A stretch of 64,000 bases of DNA from Dipteris shenzhenensis (Eukaryota > Polypodiophyta > Polypodiopsida > Gleicheniales), in the NCBI GenBank assembly GCA_047967505.1, contig CM106538.1; one strand, written 5' to 3'. This document shows positions 31,636 through 42,544 of this stretch, piece by piece. The position numbers and the translations under genes are program-made. How positions within the stretch are numbered: the first letter of the stretch is position 1; the number at the start of each line of letters is the position of its first letter. A model generated the notes under the pieces. That model was given only the letters and a program-made list of their open reading frames with translations. It made no database searches and had not been told where the DNA came from.

Positions 31636-33050
31636 CTATTGCTGCTGTTGCTCATTCGAATCGTCAGAGTCATCGTCATCATCGCCATTGTCATCGTTGC
31701 CCTAGGCTAATTTCTGGCCCTCATGAGCTCCGCCTGATCCCTGGCCCTCGTCAAAGTCATCTAAGCTAAATCCCTTGAGTTCTGCCTCCTCGTCATCACC
31801 GCTCATCTCTGCTGATGGGACATTCGAGCTTGCACCCTAAGAGTGAAACCATATTAATTGAAAATCAGATTGGAACTTAAAGAATAAAATAATTTTAAAA
31901 GTGAGATTACAAGTAGGAGTAGACTTATACCGAGCAAGCAGCCACCTCAGCTTGTCGCTCCCTGTGCCTCCATCTCAATAAACCACGGCTTTTCTCCTAT
32001 GCAGAATGCACATCTCGTCTCTTCGTTTGTGGGAAGGTAACCCATCGCAGCTTGTTGGGGACCCAAATTACGAGAGTTAGATAAAGTGCATGTAATATGT
32101 AATAAAACAAATAGAATAATAAATTAAATGAGAAGAAATAGACTTACCACCCATGCCTTGAACGCGGCCGTTCCGCCATTTCCGAGGTGCAAAGTACCTA
32201 CGGTGTCCAGCCGTCTCCTCACAATGACCCTCCTCTAACTGTCGAACTTTTGGGGACGGTCCCTGTACTCCTTCTTCAAAAACTTCCAGTCAGCTTTATC
32301 TACCCAGTTGGGTTTAGCCTTCTTCTTCGCGATGGAAGTTTGCAAGATTGACCTACGATGTTTGAAGACAGCACACATGCGCTCTCGCATGTAATTGTCA
32401 TTGAACTCCCAATTGGAGGGGTTAGGGTATTGGTGGTGGCTCATCAATCGCCTCATGGTGGCCAGCACTTCTTTGCCCTTTTTATTTCCTATTATCTCTC
32501 CACCACTAGTGACTTCATAGTACATGTCCTCAGGTGGGAAAGGGGGAGTGGGAGTGGCAGTAGCAGAGCTAGAGCAAGGGGTGGTACTACGAGCACTTAC
32601 GGAGCGAGGAGTAGTAGAGGGAGTGGGAGTGGAAGAGGGCAAGACACCTGACTCATATTGGGTCTCATGACCAAGTGGAGACCTGTAGGGATGTGTGTGT
32701 GCTGACTCATCTCCATCCCCTCGAGTCACCACAACAGCCTCGACCCTTCCTAGTCTTCCTTCCCTTATGATGGGTATGCATGCCCAGGTGACGACCCCTT
32801 GGTTGAAGGGGCTACAAGGGATGGCTATCGAGTAGGTCCAGCCGTCGATGGCCCTGATCTACCCCCGAGGGGTGTAGGAGAGGGAAATCTCACTGCCTCC
32901 GCATCGCTCATGGATGCGACAAACTCGTCGGGACTCCCGACGAAGCCATGGGCTGCTAGCAAAGGAGTTCCTCGAGGGGTAGTCGTACTGCTAGGCACAA
33001 GAGGAGTCGGTCCAAGGGTAGTCGCAGGGGTAGGCCCCTGAGGAGTCGAC
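31636..33050 (-). pseudogene. CACTA second ORF (Ptta/En/Spm transposase_24 type)
   Basis: The best open part is 32732-32235: a Ser/Thr/Pro-rich N-terminus, then EDMYYEVTSGGEIIGNKKGK and KADWKFLKKEYRDRPQKFDS, which fits the C-terminal block of the plant Ptta/En/Spm family. After one stop the frame goes on (VGTLHLGNGGTAAFKAWV) to a likely intron with donor GTAAGT. Later exons encode an acidic tail (SGDDEEAELKGFSLDDFDEG, then DDNGDDDDDSDDSN) ending at 31636, with one in-frame stop. The protein of this family binds transposon ends. This copy is inactive. Confidence 0.65.
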
Positions 33051-33690
33051 TAAGTGGAATCAAAAAGAGAAGCCTACAAATAAGGAGAAGCACAAAAGGA
33101 AGGGAAAGAGGAAGTAGAGAAATACCAAAAAAAGAAGAGGTGAGCCTTCTTTCTTTCACCAAATCTCGTTTTTGTTCCTTCAACTCTGAAAATCAAGCAT
33201 GAAAATTAGCACATGGGCTTAGCAATGCAAGGAGAAACATGCTTCAACACTCACAAAATGAAATCTCACAAAAAATGAACCTACATTGCTTAAAGAGATA
33301 CACCTTGAAAAACATCCTTTCACACAAGCATAGAGGGAGAAGGTTGGAGAGGGAGCACAAGTGTTGGGAGAGGGGTTGGGTAGGGGTGAGGAGTGTGGGA
33401 AAGAGGTTGGAGGAAAGTGAGGTCACCGAATATAATGAAGGAGGAGAGTTTTTTGCTTTTCCCACAATAGAGTTGTGAGGGTCGAGGATGCACGGGGTTT
33501 CGAGTTTTAGCTTCTAACTTCGCTATTTAGTGGCGTTGCTCCGTTGCTATATGGCGACTCTATATATCCTATTTCCGTTGCTATATGGCGACTCTATATA
33601 TCCTATTTCCGATGGAACAGGGTATAACATCAGTATATAGCGATGGTACAGGACACTAAATCTAGCAAGAGAAGGAAATAGCTCATGGGT
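33051..33690. other. central CACTA region with subterminal-type repeats
   Basis: Region between the divergent transposon genes. It contains a 39-bp tandem pair, CCGTTGCTATATGGCGACTC...CCTATTT, at 33540-33618, and TATATAGCGATGGTACAG near 33632. Motifs of this kind bind the element's own protein in En/Spm (known for the family). Here they are internal. Confidence 0.5.
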
Positions 33691-33749
33691 GGCTATTTTT
33701 TGGATCTTGAGTGGATTCCCTTGCATTTTGTGTCGTGATTTTGGAGGTG

Positions 33750-35540
33750 TGCAAATGGAAGGGATGAGTGGAAGCTCGTTAGATGATGCGCCAACGCTTG
33801 GGAGCGCGGAGTGGCTTACAGAGAGGTTGTATTATCATTGCACTCATTGCAAGCAAGAAGTACGACATCAATGCTCTATTGTCATGCGCCACTTGTTTGC
33901 GGATGTGTGGGGAGGAGCCCACACCAGCACCCACCGTTGATGGTACACATGGTGATGGATCATCAATAAGTCAATGCTATTTGAGTTCGTGATTAATATT
34001 TCATGCATATACGACACGAAACCTTGAGACATGATCTTATATTTACATAAAACCTTGAGACAGGATGAGGAGGTGGTGAGGGTGCACGTATACCTTCACA
34101 CTTTGAGCAGAAAGATAGTCTCCTAGGTGTGTCAGATGTGCCAGATGATGACGAGGGTATGGTGGACATTATGGATTCTATTTTTAGGGGCACTACGTCA
34201 CATGTATACGTGTTATCTTAGTCTGAGGCCAATATGTGAGAGTTGCAATCAACACGATTATACGAGGGTGTTGGGATATCAAAACTTGAATCTGCAAGCA
34301 AAGTATGGGTGGTCCGATACAAGTGTCTCGGCCTTAATGAGGTTAGCTCCTGCATTAATTTATCTCATAATTTGGATATTGTTTATTTTGAGAATCATCA
34401 TAGTTTCTCATTATTCGAAGCCTATGTATGTTTAATTGTGATAGGTTGCTCTAGAAGATGTTGCCTGCACCAAATACCATGCCCGCATCGAGAGATGAAG
34501 CAAAGAAGATTTTAACAATGGTGGGTATGGATTATGATACCATCCATGCTTGTCATAATGATTGTGTTCTCTTTCATCATGAGCATGGAGATTTCGCTAG
34601 TTGTCCGAAGTGTGGGAAACAACAATATAGAGATGACTTGTAGGTTGAGCAGATCCCAGTAAAAGTCTTGAGACACCCATCATTGCTAGAATACAACACA
34701 TGTTTCAATGCAAATCCATAGCGGAGTTGATGACTTGGCATGCTACACATCAGTCCATTGATGACACATTGAGGATTCCTATAGATTGTGCTACTTGGAA
34801 GCAAATAGACAATCAGTGGCCGGACTTTACGAGGGAGCCACACAACTTACATCTTGGGCTTGCCATGGATGGCGTGAACCCTGTCGGGTTACGCTCGACA
34901 TCTTGGCCGACATGGCCTATAGTCTTGGTGAATTACAATATCCTACATTGGCTAACAATAAAGAAGGGACACCTCATGCTTGCACTGCTTATGCCAGGGA
35001 AGTACAAGGAAAAAAATATAGATGTGTACATGGCACCTTTGATAGAGGAGTTACAGATCTTATGGAGAGGAGTGCAAGTCTTTGATATTTCAAAAGCTCA
35101 CAGACATACCAATGACATTTTGGTCAGGGGAATCTTGATGTGGACCATGCATGACTACCCAAGATATGAGTGCACAGGTACGTGGTTGTGTCTTTACATG
35201 TATAATGATACTTTTATGACTCTCTTTCTAGCACATGTCTTATACTAACACATTCATGCACACATGTAGGTCTTGCAATAAGTGGGTGCCATGTTTGTCC
35301 TGTTTGTCGGAATGGTTTGATACTGCTTGCACGACACTCCAAACATATGAGAAAAATGGTTTATGGAGGTCATGCTCGATACCTTCCACTGGACCATCTC
35401 GTGCGTGGAGGCCAACTTAATCCGCCACCACCATATTTGAAGGCAACTGACTAGATTCAGGCTTGGAGGGTGAATGGAGAGGAGCCTCCTCTTTTGAGAG
35501 GTGATGATGTGGAGGGAGAGGCAATAAGGAGAATCGTAGG
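33750..35540 (+). pseudogene. CACTA TNP2-type transposase (Transposase_21), broken
   Basis: Pieces in order: SAEWLTERLY (33810), YEGVGISKLESASKVWVVRY (34255), EAKKILTMVGMDYDTIHACHNDC (34490-34560) with CPKCGKQQYRDDL, then after a frameshift CKSIAELMTWHATHQSIDDT (34700), DGVNPVGLRSTSWPTWPIVL, KKGHLMLALLMPGKYKEKNI, ELQILWRGVQVFDISKAH and RGILMWTMHDYPRYECTG. An intron at about 35175-35269 (GTACGTGG ... CATGTAG) leads to ISGCHVCPVCRNG and YLPLDHLVRGG. These are the signature blocks of plant TNP2. Stops and frameshifts make it inactive. Confidence 0.85.
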
Positions 35541-35629
35541 GGAATGAGAGCCATCAATAAGGGAGAGGTGAGTGGAGTAGAAGTAGATGTGGTAACGGGG
35601 GTCACAAGGGAGGGATGGTAGAGTGGAGA

Positions 35630-36160
35630 GAGAGAAAGAAAGAAAGAAAGAAATTTTATTAGAGTCTTCGGAAGACCAATGGGTCTATGAGACTAAAAGA
35701 AAACCTGATACAAATCACAGTAAGGGTGGACCTACTAAAATGAGCATCATCAATGATGTGATGTCATCCTCATGAGGGGAAACCATCATCATCAATGATG
35801 TGATGTCATCCTCATGAAGGGAAACGGGGGGGAAACTAACATGATCCTCATCATCAAACCAGGGTAAAGTACAATGAGGGTGTCATGGGAGACGAGGCTA
35901 TGTTAAGATGTAACCAGTAGTGGAGTGTTGGCTACTATTTGTGGGTTTTGCATGTCTCAATCGCTTGATGCTGGCTCTGCCCAAACAAGGGCCACTGTGA
36001 CCCCTGTAGGATGTGTCCCAGGCCTAAACGTGGAAGGGAGGTCCCCCAATGTGATCTAATTATCCATCCTCCGTCTGGTGTGGCAAACCTCAGGCTCTAG
36101 ATCTCTGTTCTGTATGCTATCCATAGGGTGGCCCCCATGGTGCAACTGGAAGAAATTCAT
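35630..36160. other. spacer with GAAA run and ~40-bp tandem pair
   Basis: (GAAA)n at 35634-35652. A tandem pair CATCATCAATGATGTGATG...CATGAGGGGAAAC occupies about 35741-35826. No gene seen. Confidence 0.5.
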
Positions 36161-36167
36161 GATCCTA

Positions 36168-36879
36168 CTACTTTGTGTCAACCCGTGTGCCTGAGGCTTG
36201 CCTGCTTGTCTTGAGTAGGTTCTCCCTATGTCGGGCCATCTTATGAATGTAGGCGGCTAGACACCTCTGACTTAGGTATGAGAGAAGTCTGGAGAGGGAC
36301 TCAAAGCCCTCCCAAAAGAGTCTGTGGTAGCAGCCGCGAATGTCGTAGTACACTAAATAGTTGAATGTGAAGTGCTCCTTAGACTCAACCTCCTGTTGAT
36401 CACACAGTGTACATATGTGTAGCTCCTTGGTTATCCCCTCAGCTGGGTACCACTCTCGATACAAAGTTGATGTGATGAGACCCAAAACTAGCCAATAGAG
36501 ATCCTCATACAATGTGGTGATGGATCTGAGTGTACTCTGGTGGGATGATGAAACCCTCCTCAGAGATGCGCAAGCAGTGATCTCTATAGAAGCTAAGCTT
36601 CACTGGAAGCTCTCTCTCTGCTAACCAAGTCCTGAATGTACGTAGCTGCAGGAGATCCTCTCGAATGACCTGGTTGGCCTCATGGCCTCTGAGCAGGATG
36701 GAAGGATCATCTAAGTTGTACTGTAAGGGAGGCAGTTTGTCCATGTGGAGCCCCAATCTCTCAACCCACTTGTGTGTCTGTGCATACCAACCTCGATGAT
36801 CTTCTCCAGCTACCAATCCCATAGATGAAGATAGTACCAACCATGGCAGAATCCCCATAGCCTTATAGAAATACGACAC
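36168..36879 (-). pseudogene. LINE C-terminal remnant (zf-RVT type)
   Basis: Two frames, 36879-36505 and 36512-36168, overlap by 8 bp and are joined by a frameshift. The first is a helical region (AMGILPWLVLSSSMGLVAGE, LLQLRTFRTWLAERELPVKL). The second has HICTLCDQQEVESKEHFTFN, the zinc-binding motif at the end of plant LINE reverse transcriptases, with one ligand changed (FNC to FNY). No RT core is present. Confidence 0.65.
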
Positions 36880-37384
36880 AGCGAAGAGATCGTTTCACAA
36901 CAACAGTAGTACAATAACCAAATAATAGACACAATAGAGAAGAATAAAATTTTGTATCACCAAATAAGATACAATTGATGGTGTTGTCCACCTATGTGCT
37001 CTCTAATAGAGCTTTGATAGCGATCTAGATAGACTTTGGATGGAGAAAGACTTGAGGTAGGGGTATTGGCATTTGATGTTGATGCTTAAGAACTGGCCTC
37101 CTTACATAGCCCTTCATAGTAGACCGATTCCACCATATTGGTGGGCTGGAAATGGCACATGCATATTGACTTAGCACATTGCGTGACTAAGTGTGAGGAC
37201 AGTGGCACATGTTTGCTTGAATTTTGCCACCAGCCAAAGACCATTGACCACCGACCATCGAACACAAGGGCATACCGTTGAGGGCCAGGGCCTACCAGCA
37301 ATCATCAGACTCCACAACTGGGGGTGTTGCCCCTAAACCCCCAGGATTGGGGGTGCTGCCCCCAAGCCACTGAGGAGTACGTTG
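36880..37384. other. unassigned spacer
   Basis: No coding frame that I can support. It contains the short repeated phrase GGGGGTG(T/C)TGCCCC at 37320-37355. Confidence 0.35.
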
Positions 37385-37760
37385 TTAACAAACTATTCAA
37401 AAAATTTGGACTTTCTCTCTTTGTTTGGACTTTTTTTGGGAACTAGTCACCTCCACTAAATATCACCTGGTGAACTCCAAAATTGGGTTTTTTGGAGCAC
37501 TAAATGGGTCACTTCAACACAAATATGGCCTAATAAAGCCCAAAATTGCCCAAAGTTATAAGTGGTGACCTCCACTCAAAACATCATGATGGGTAAATTT
37601 GCAACAAAATGGTCACCTCCACACAAATATGGCCTAATAGGTGGTTTATAGATACACCATTTGATTGCATAATATATTGTGGATGCACATGTGTTCTACA
37701 TGGATGCCACATAAGATACACGATGTTTCTTAAGTGGATTCCATCAAATATATACCATTT
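37385..37760. repeat. tandem GGTCACCTCCAC repeats, inverted relative to 20.6-21.0 kb
   Basis: Four copies of a GTCACCTCCAC/GTGACCTCCAC motif at about 37446, 37509, 37565 and 37610, spaced about 45-65 bp, with CACAAATATGGCCTAATA between them. This is the reverse complement of 20760-21040. 37640-37760 matches the 20.58-20.76 kb block (GATACACCATTTGATTG). Confidence 0.7.
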
Positions 37761-37804
37761 GTTTGAAAGTAGGCATACAATATGTTATCATATGCTATGT
37801 GGTC

Positions 37805-37924
37805 TATTGGGGGGAGCCAGAAGTTGGGAGGTGGAGGGAGAGGTGGTGGAAGGGGGGAGGAGGGGGGGAGGTGGTGGAGGGGGGGAGTAGGGGGAGGGGG
37901 GAATGGGAGGGGAGTGGGAGGGAA
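37805..37924. repeat. G-rich tract
   Basis: GGGGGAGGTGGTGGAGGGGG-type sequence directly before the palindromic array, in the same position as 19640-19990 has relative to the first composite repeat. Contains several G-runs that could form G-quadruplexes (inference). Confidence 0.7.
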
Positions 37925-38740
37925 TGCATCTATTGCACAAATCAAGAAAATTTGATGATTTGTGCAATAAGTTGTTGCACATGCAACAAGTTGGGGGTGC
38001 ACACAACCTATTGTACATGCAATAGGTTGGAGGTGAATACAACCTATTGGACAAATCGTCAAATTTTCTTGATTTATGCAACATGTTATATACCCCCAAC
38101 CTGTTGCACATGCAACAGGTTAGGGCTACACTCAACCTATTTTACATTTAACAGGTTAGGGGTGCACACACCCTATTGCACAAATCATGAGCAAATCATC
38201 AAATTTTCTTAATTTGTGCAATAGGTTCAGTGTACCCCCAACATGTTGCAATAGGTTGGGGTTATACACAACCTGTTGCACAAATAATCAAATTTTCTTG
38301 ATTTGTGCAACATGCTATCTATACCTCCAACCTATTGTGCATGCAACAGGTTCGGGGTACATCAACCTTTTGCATGTGCAACAGGTTGGAGGTGCACAAA
38401 ACTTGTTGCACAAATCATGAAATTTTCTTGATTTGTACAACAAGTTGTGTGTACCCCCAACATGCAACAGGTTGGGAGTACACTCAACCTATTGCATGTC
38501 CAACTTATTGCAAATGCAATAGGTTGGGGGTACATCAACCCGGTGCATGTGCAACAGGTTGGGAGTGCACACAACCTGTTGCACAAATCGTGAAATTTTC
38601 TTGATTTGTGCAATAGGTTGGGGGTGCACACAACCTGTTGCACAAATCATCAAATATTCTTGATTTGTGCAATAGGTTATATGCATCCCCAACCTATTGC
38701 ACATGCAATAGGTTGGGGGTGCACACAACCTATTGCACCA
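37925..38740. repeat. satellite of two alternating palindromes
   Basis: Palindrome 1 is AACCTATTGCA plus its complement around a 2-bp centre, with (A/G)CC(T)(A/G)TT variation; clear copies are at 38005-38028, 38098-38121, 38330-38352 and 38691-38714. Palindrome 2 has arms TTGCACAAATCA and TGATTTGTGCAA around GAAAATTTTCT-like centres; about seven copies lie between 37934 and 38678. Copies are linked by GGGGGTGCACACAACC. All frames through it encode repeated CNRLG/LLHKS-type strings and are artefacts. Confidence 0.88.
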
Positions 38741-38771
38741 ATCAATATATTTTATAAATTATTGATTGTAA

Positions 38772-39400
38772 TTTAGGGTTTAGCTAGGGTTTAAGATCTA
38801 TGGTCTAGGGTTTAAGGTTTAGAGCCTAAGGCCTAGGGTCTAGGTTCTAGGGTCTAAGATCTACATTTTAAGGTCTAGGATGTAAGGGCAAGCATCCAAG
38901 GTCATGAGTCTAGGGTTTAAAGTTTAGGGTTTGGTATTTAGGGCTTATAGCTTAATGTATAAGGTGAGTATTTTAGAGTCCAAAATGTAGGGTCTAAGGT
39001 CTAGGGTTTAAGGTTTAGTGTTTAGGTTTTGGGATCTACAGTTTAAGGTTTAGGGTTTAGGGTGTGGGGTTTAGGGTTTAGGGCTTATTAGTTAGTGTCT
39101 AAGATTAGAGTATAAAATATAGGGTTTGGGGTATACGGTCTAAGGTCTAGGGTTTAGGGTATACGGTCTAAGGTCTAGGGTTAGGGTTTAGGACCTAGGG
39201 TCTAGGGTTTAGGGCCTATGGTCTATGGTTTAGTGTTTAGGGCTTATAAGTTAGTGTACAAGTTTGAGAGTTCAGAGTCTAGGGTCTAGGGTCTAAGGTC
39301 TAGAGTTTAGGGTCTAGGGTCTAGGATTTAGGGTTTAGGGTTTAGGATTTAGGGCCTAGGGTTTAGGGTTTAGGGCTTAGGGCTTAGGGTTCAAGATTTA
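38772..39400 (+). repeat. degenerate telomere-like tract, ~630 bp
   Basis: Heptamers related to the plant telomere unit TTTAGGG, mixed with TCTAGGG, TCTAAGG, TTTAAGG and CCTAGGG. Longest exact runs are two to three TTTAGGG units (near 39050-39090 and 39325-39375). It is preceded by the palindromic array and followed by a 185-bp tandem repeat, so it is interstitial. Confidence 0.85.
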
Positions 39401-39411
39401 GTAAAAGATAT

Positions 39412-40024
39412 TCCACACTATGAAATTGATATCTGATGGCATGATGCTTTGCACAAGACTTAAAATAATTAATTTTAAGACCTATCCAAAGTATCATACC
39501 TATCAAGGACAAACACATAGGCCAAAAGCACACCGATGCATATTTTTCAACACTCATGCATGATGCATGCTAAAAAACAAGGAAATATGTACTTCAAACC
39601 ATGCAAATGATATCTTATGGGTATGATACTTTATAGAGGCCTTAAACTAAGTGAGTTTAAAGATTTTGCAAAGTAGCATACCCATTGGAGCCAAGCATAC
39701 CTTCTAGAAGCACAATGAAGCATATTTTTCAACACCCAAGTATGATGCATGGTAAGAAACAAGGATTAAATCATATCCATTCCAAACCATGAAAATGATA
39801 TTTGATGGTATGGTACTTTGTAAAGCATTTAAATCTATTTATTTTAGGGCCTAAACAAAGTATCCTAACCTTTGGATACAAGCACATAGGCTAGAAGCAC
39901 ACCAATGCAAATGTTTCTACACTCATGCATGATGCATGTACAAAACAAGGAAATATTATGCAAATGATATCATCAGAGATACACACATCAGATAAAAGCA
40001 CACGATGTATATTTTCTAACACCA
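39412..40024 (+). repeat. ~185-bp tandem repeat, about 3.4 units
   Basis: Units start near 39412, 39599, 39784 and 39958. Shared phrases are CCATG(C/A)AAATGATAT, AGCACAC(C)GATGCATATTTT, CAACACTCATGCATGATGCA and AAACAAGGAAATAT. The last unit has an internal deletion. Units are diverged by perhaps 20-25%. Confidence 0.75.
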
Positions 40025-40500
40025 AGCTTACAAATCCATTGAGTAATTTTTAAATTAGTTTTGGAATTGTACGTACTCCTTAGTTTATGATTCCGTAATA
40101 CTCTTCAAATTTTTAATAACTTTTTCTCAATTATTTTTGAATTTTTAAAAATATTTTAATAAAATAAATATTATATTAATGATTTAAATTCGCATAAGTT
40201 ATAATTTATTGTAATTTATATTTTTTAAAAACATTACATATCTTGAAAAGTTTCAAAAGTGCAACTCAAATCAAGTTTCTTAATGTTGTGGCGACTTTAA
40301 TAAAAATAAAACTAAATTATAGTGTTTTAAAACTAAAAGTCAATTTACATAAATTTATGTTTTCTAAAAAATAACTCTAATTATTTATTAAATATAATTC
40401 AAATTAATATACTTAAAAAAATGAAAGTAAATATAAATAGAAATATTTTTAAAAAATAATTATTTTTTGAAATAATTAACATTTATTTATATTTATTTTT
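40025..40500. other. very AT-rich DNA
   Basis: Dominated by A/T runs (AAATTAATATACTTAAAAAA) without coding frames or clear repeats. Confidence 0.5.
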
Positions 40501-40880
40501 TTGGGATGGGACAAAAGAGACTGAGGGCAAACATCGAAGCATGTGGGGATGGGAGGTGGCAAGAGAGGCTAGGGGGGTGGACGAAGCCACATCGGGTGGA
40601 CGCTAGCGTAGGACAAAGACCGATGCAAGCGAGGTCGAGAGCAAGCAAGGCGAGTGGAGGAGGTTGGGCGAGCGACGAGGCAAGGGGAAAGAATGGTTCA
40701 AGGAGGTGACTAAGGGGGCGTGCCCTTGGCTTACCCACTCCCCCCCCCCAACTCCTCCCCCCCTCCCACATGTTGTGCTACGTCAAATTTAATGTTTCCC
40801 CCTTTCATTACAGTCAATATTTAATGGCCTAGTGGTAAAGAAGAATTTTGCCAACATACAAGTCATGGGTTCCATCCATC
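40501..40880. other. unassigned GC-richer segment
   Basis: Short overlapping frames on both strands (67-92 codons) without a recognisable domain. Sharp compositional contrast with the preceding AT-rich DNA. No function assigned. Confidence 0.3.
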
Positions 40881-40972
40881 ATTTTGCATTGTTGCTCCCC
40901 CTCCCCCCCCCCCCCCCCCCCCCCCCGACCTATTGCATGTGCAACAAGTTATGGGGGAGTGGGGGGGAGAGG

Positions 40973-41017
<45 letters not shown>

Positions 41018-41702
41018 CCCCCACCCCATACCCTATTGCATACCCAATAGGTTGGAGGGGGGGGAATTGTCCCCCCACCCATCCACCTACCCACACCCCT
41101 AACCTATTGCATACACGAAAAATTGGGGGTGTGGATAGGTGGGGGGACAATCCCCCCCCCCAACCTATTGTGTATGCAATAAGTTGGGGGGGGCGAGAGG
41201 GGGGAGACCTCCTCTCCTTCAACCTCCTAACCTCTACCTCCTCCCCTCCCCCTCCTTCCTCAATCCACCACCTCTCCCCTCCATCGCCTTCCCCTCCACC
41301 TCCTAACCTCTACCTCCTTCCCTTCCCTTGCTACCCCCCTCCACCACCTCCCCCCCTCCATCGCCTCCACCCCTCCATTGCCTCTACCTCCACCTCCTTT
41401 TCTTACCCTCCTTTCCCTCTCCACTGCCATGGGCCCTTCACCTTACCCTCCTTTCCCTCTCCACTGCCATGGGCCCTTCACCTCCTAATCTCTACCTCCC
41501 TGCAACCGTCAACACCAACATGCATGTGCGTGCGTGAGAGAGAGAGAGAAGCGGGAGGGAGGGAGGCAAGGAGAGAGGAGAGGAGAGGAGGGAGGGAGGG
41601 AGAGAGAGAGGAGGGGAGAGGAGAGAGAGGTTGAGAGAAAGAGTTAGAGAGGTGAGAGAGATAGAGATAGAGATAGAGATAGAGAGAGATAGATAGATAG
41701 AT

Positions 41703-41744
<42 letters not shown>

Positions 41745-42085
41745 GAGTGATAGAGGAGAGGCAAAAGGGAGATGGAGAAGGTGGACAGATATGAGGGAAA
41801 GGAGAGGAGGAGGAGGAGGTCGAGAGTGATGGACGTGGAGGAAGATTTGAAAATGAGGAGGGAGTAGGGATTTTATGGGAGGCAGGAAAAAGTTAGGTTT
41901 AGGGAAGCCTTTTAGTTTGGATAAATATAAGTAGCATAACCTTCTACCCCTCCTTCATTCTTCACATTCAATAGTCTTGGCTCTCCTCATCTCAACTTGT
42001 TGCACAAATTGGAAATTTTTTTAAAATGTTACAATACGCGAATCGCTTTCCAACCTATTGCATACACAACAACCTCAACTATTAA

Positions 42086-42127
<42 letters not shown>

Positions 42128-42499
42128 GGTGTTGTCGATTGCGGGGAGGTAGAGGTTAGTATGTTGGTCTTTGTGTGATGGGTCACCTTTCTATTCACAA
42201 CATGCTCTACTTCTTGGCTGAGGCTACATAAGGGAGGAGGGATGGAGGAGGGGGAGGGGAGGAGGGGGTATTGCCACCCCCACTCTCCCCAACCTATTGC
42301 GTATGCAATAGATTGGGGGGAGGGATAGGGGGAATTGCTACCCCCCCCAAACCTATTGTGTACATAATAGGTTTGCAAGGGCAAGGGAGGGGGAGATTCT
42401 TGCCACCCCACCACCCCATCCAACCTATTGCATGCACAATAGGTTTGGGGGGGGGATAGGAGATCCCCCCTCCCGAGAGGGGGGGTAAGGGTCAATATA

Positions 42500-42544
<45 letters not shown>

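Larger units (their letters stand above)
31092..35560. mobile_element. CACTA (En/Spm) DNA transposon, decayed
   Basis: The left end starts CACTATAAGGCACAGGCCG at 31092. A subterminal motif TATAGCGACTCTAGTA / TATAGCGACACTAGTA is at 31228-31275. Two transposon genes follow, a minus-strand second ORF (31636-32732 and perhaps upstream) and a plus-strand TNP2-type transposase (about 33750-35540). Related motifs (GCTATATGGCGACTCTATAT, twice) lie between the two genes at 33545-33610. The right terminus was not found; sequence after 35600 degenerates into GAAA repeats. So the element is truncated or its end has decayed. Confidence 0.8.

Noticed and set aside
37609-38728. Cys-rich frames with repeated CNRLG and LLHKS strings
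   Set aside because: They arise from reading the palindromic satellite in several frames on both strands; the repeated Cys pattern is not a zinc finger.
37925-38740. Regularly repeated palindromes resembling a CRISPR array
   Set aside because: Spacing is irregular, linkers are themselves repeated, and the context is a plant nuclear genome with introns and transposons. A palindromic satellite explains it.
38772-39400. A true chromosome end
   Set aside because: The heptamers are degenerate and followed by ordinary sequence for 24 kb, so the tract is interstitial.
40317-40326. TTATAGTG as the right terminus of the CACTA element
   Set aside because: Eight matching bases in very AT-rich DNA are expected by chance, and the distance and intervening unrelated repeats make it unlikely.
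41492-41764. Leu/Ser-rich 90-codon minus frame resembling a membrane segment
   Set aside because: It is a (GA)n microsatellite read as protein.
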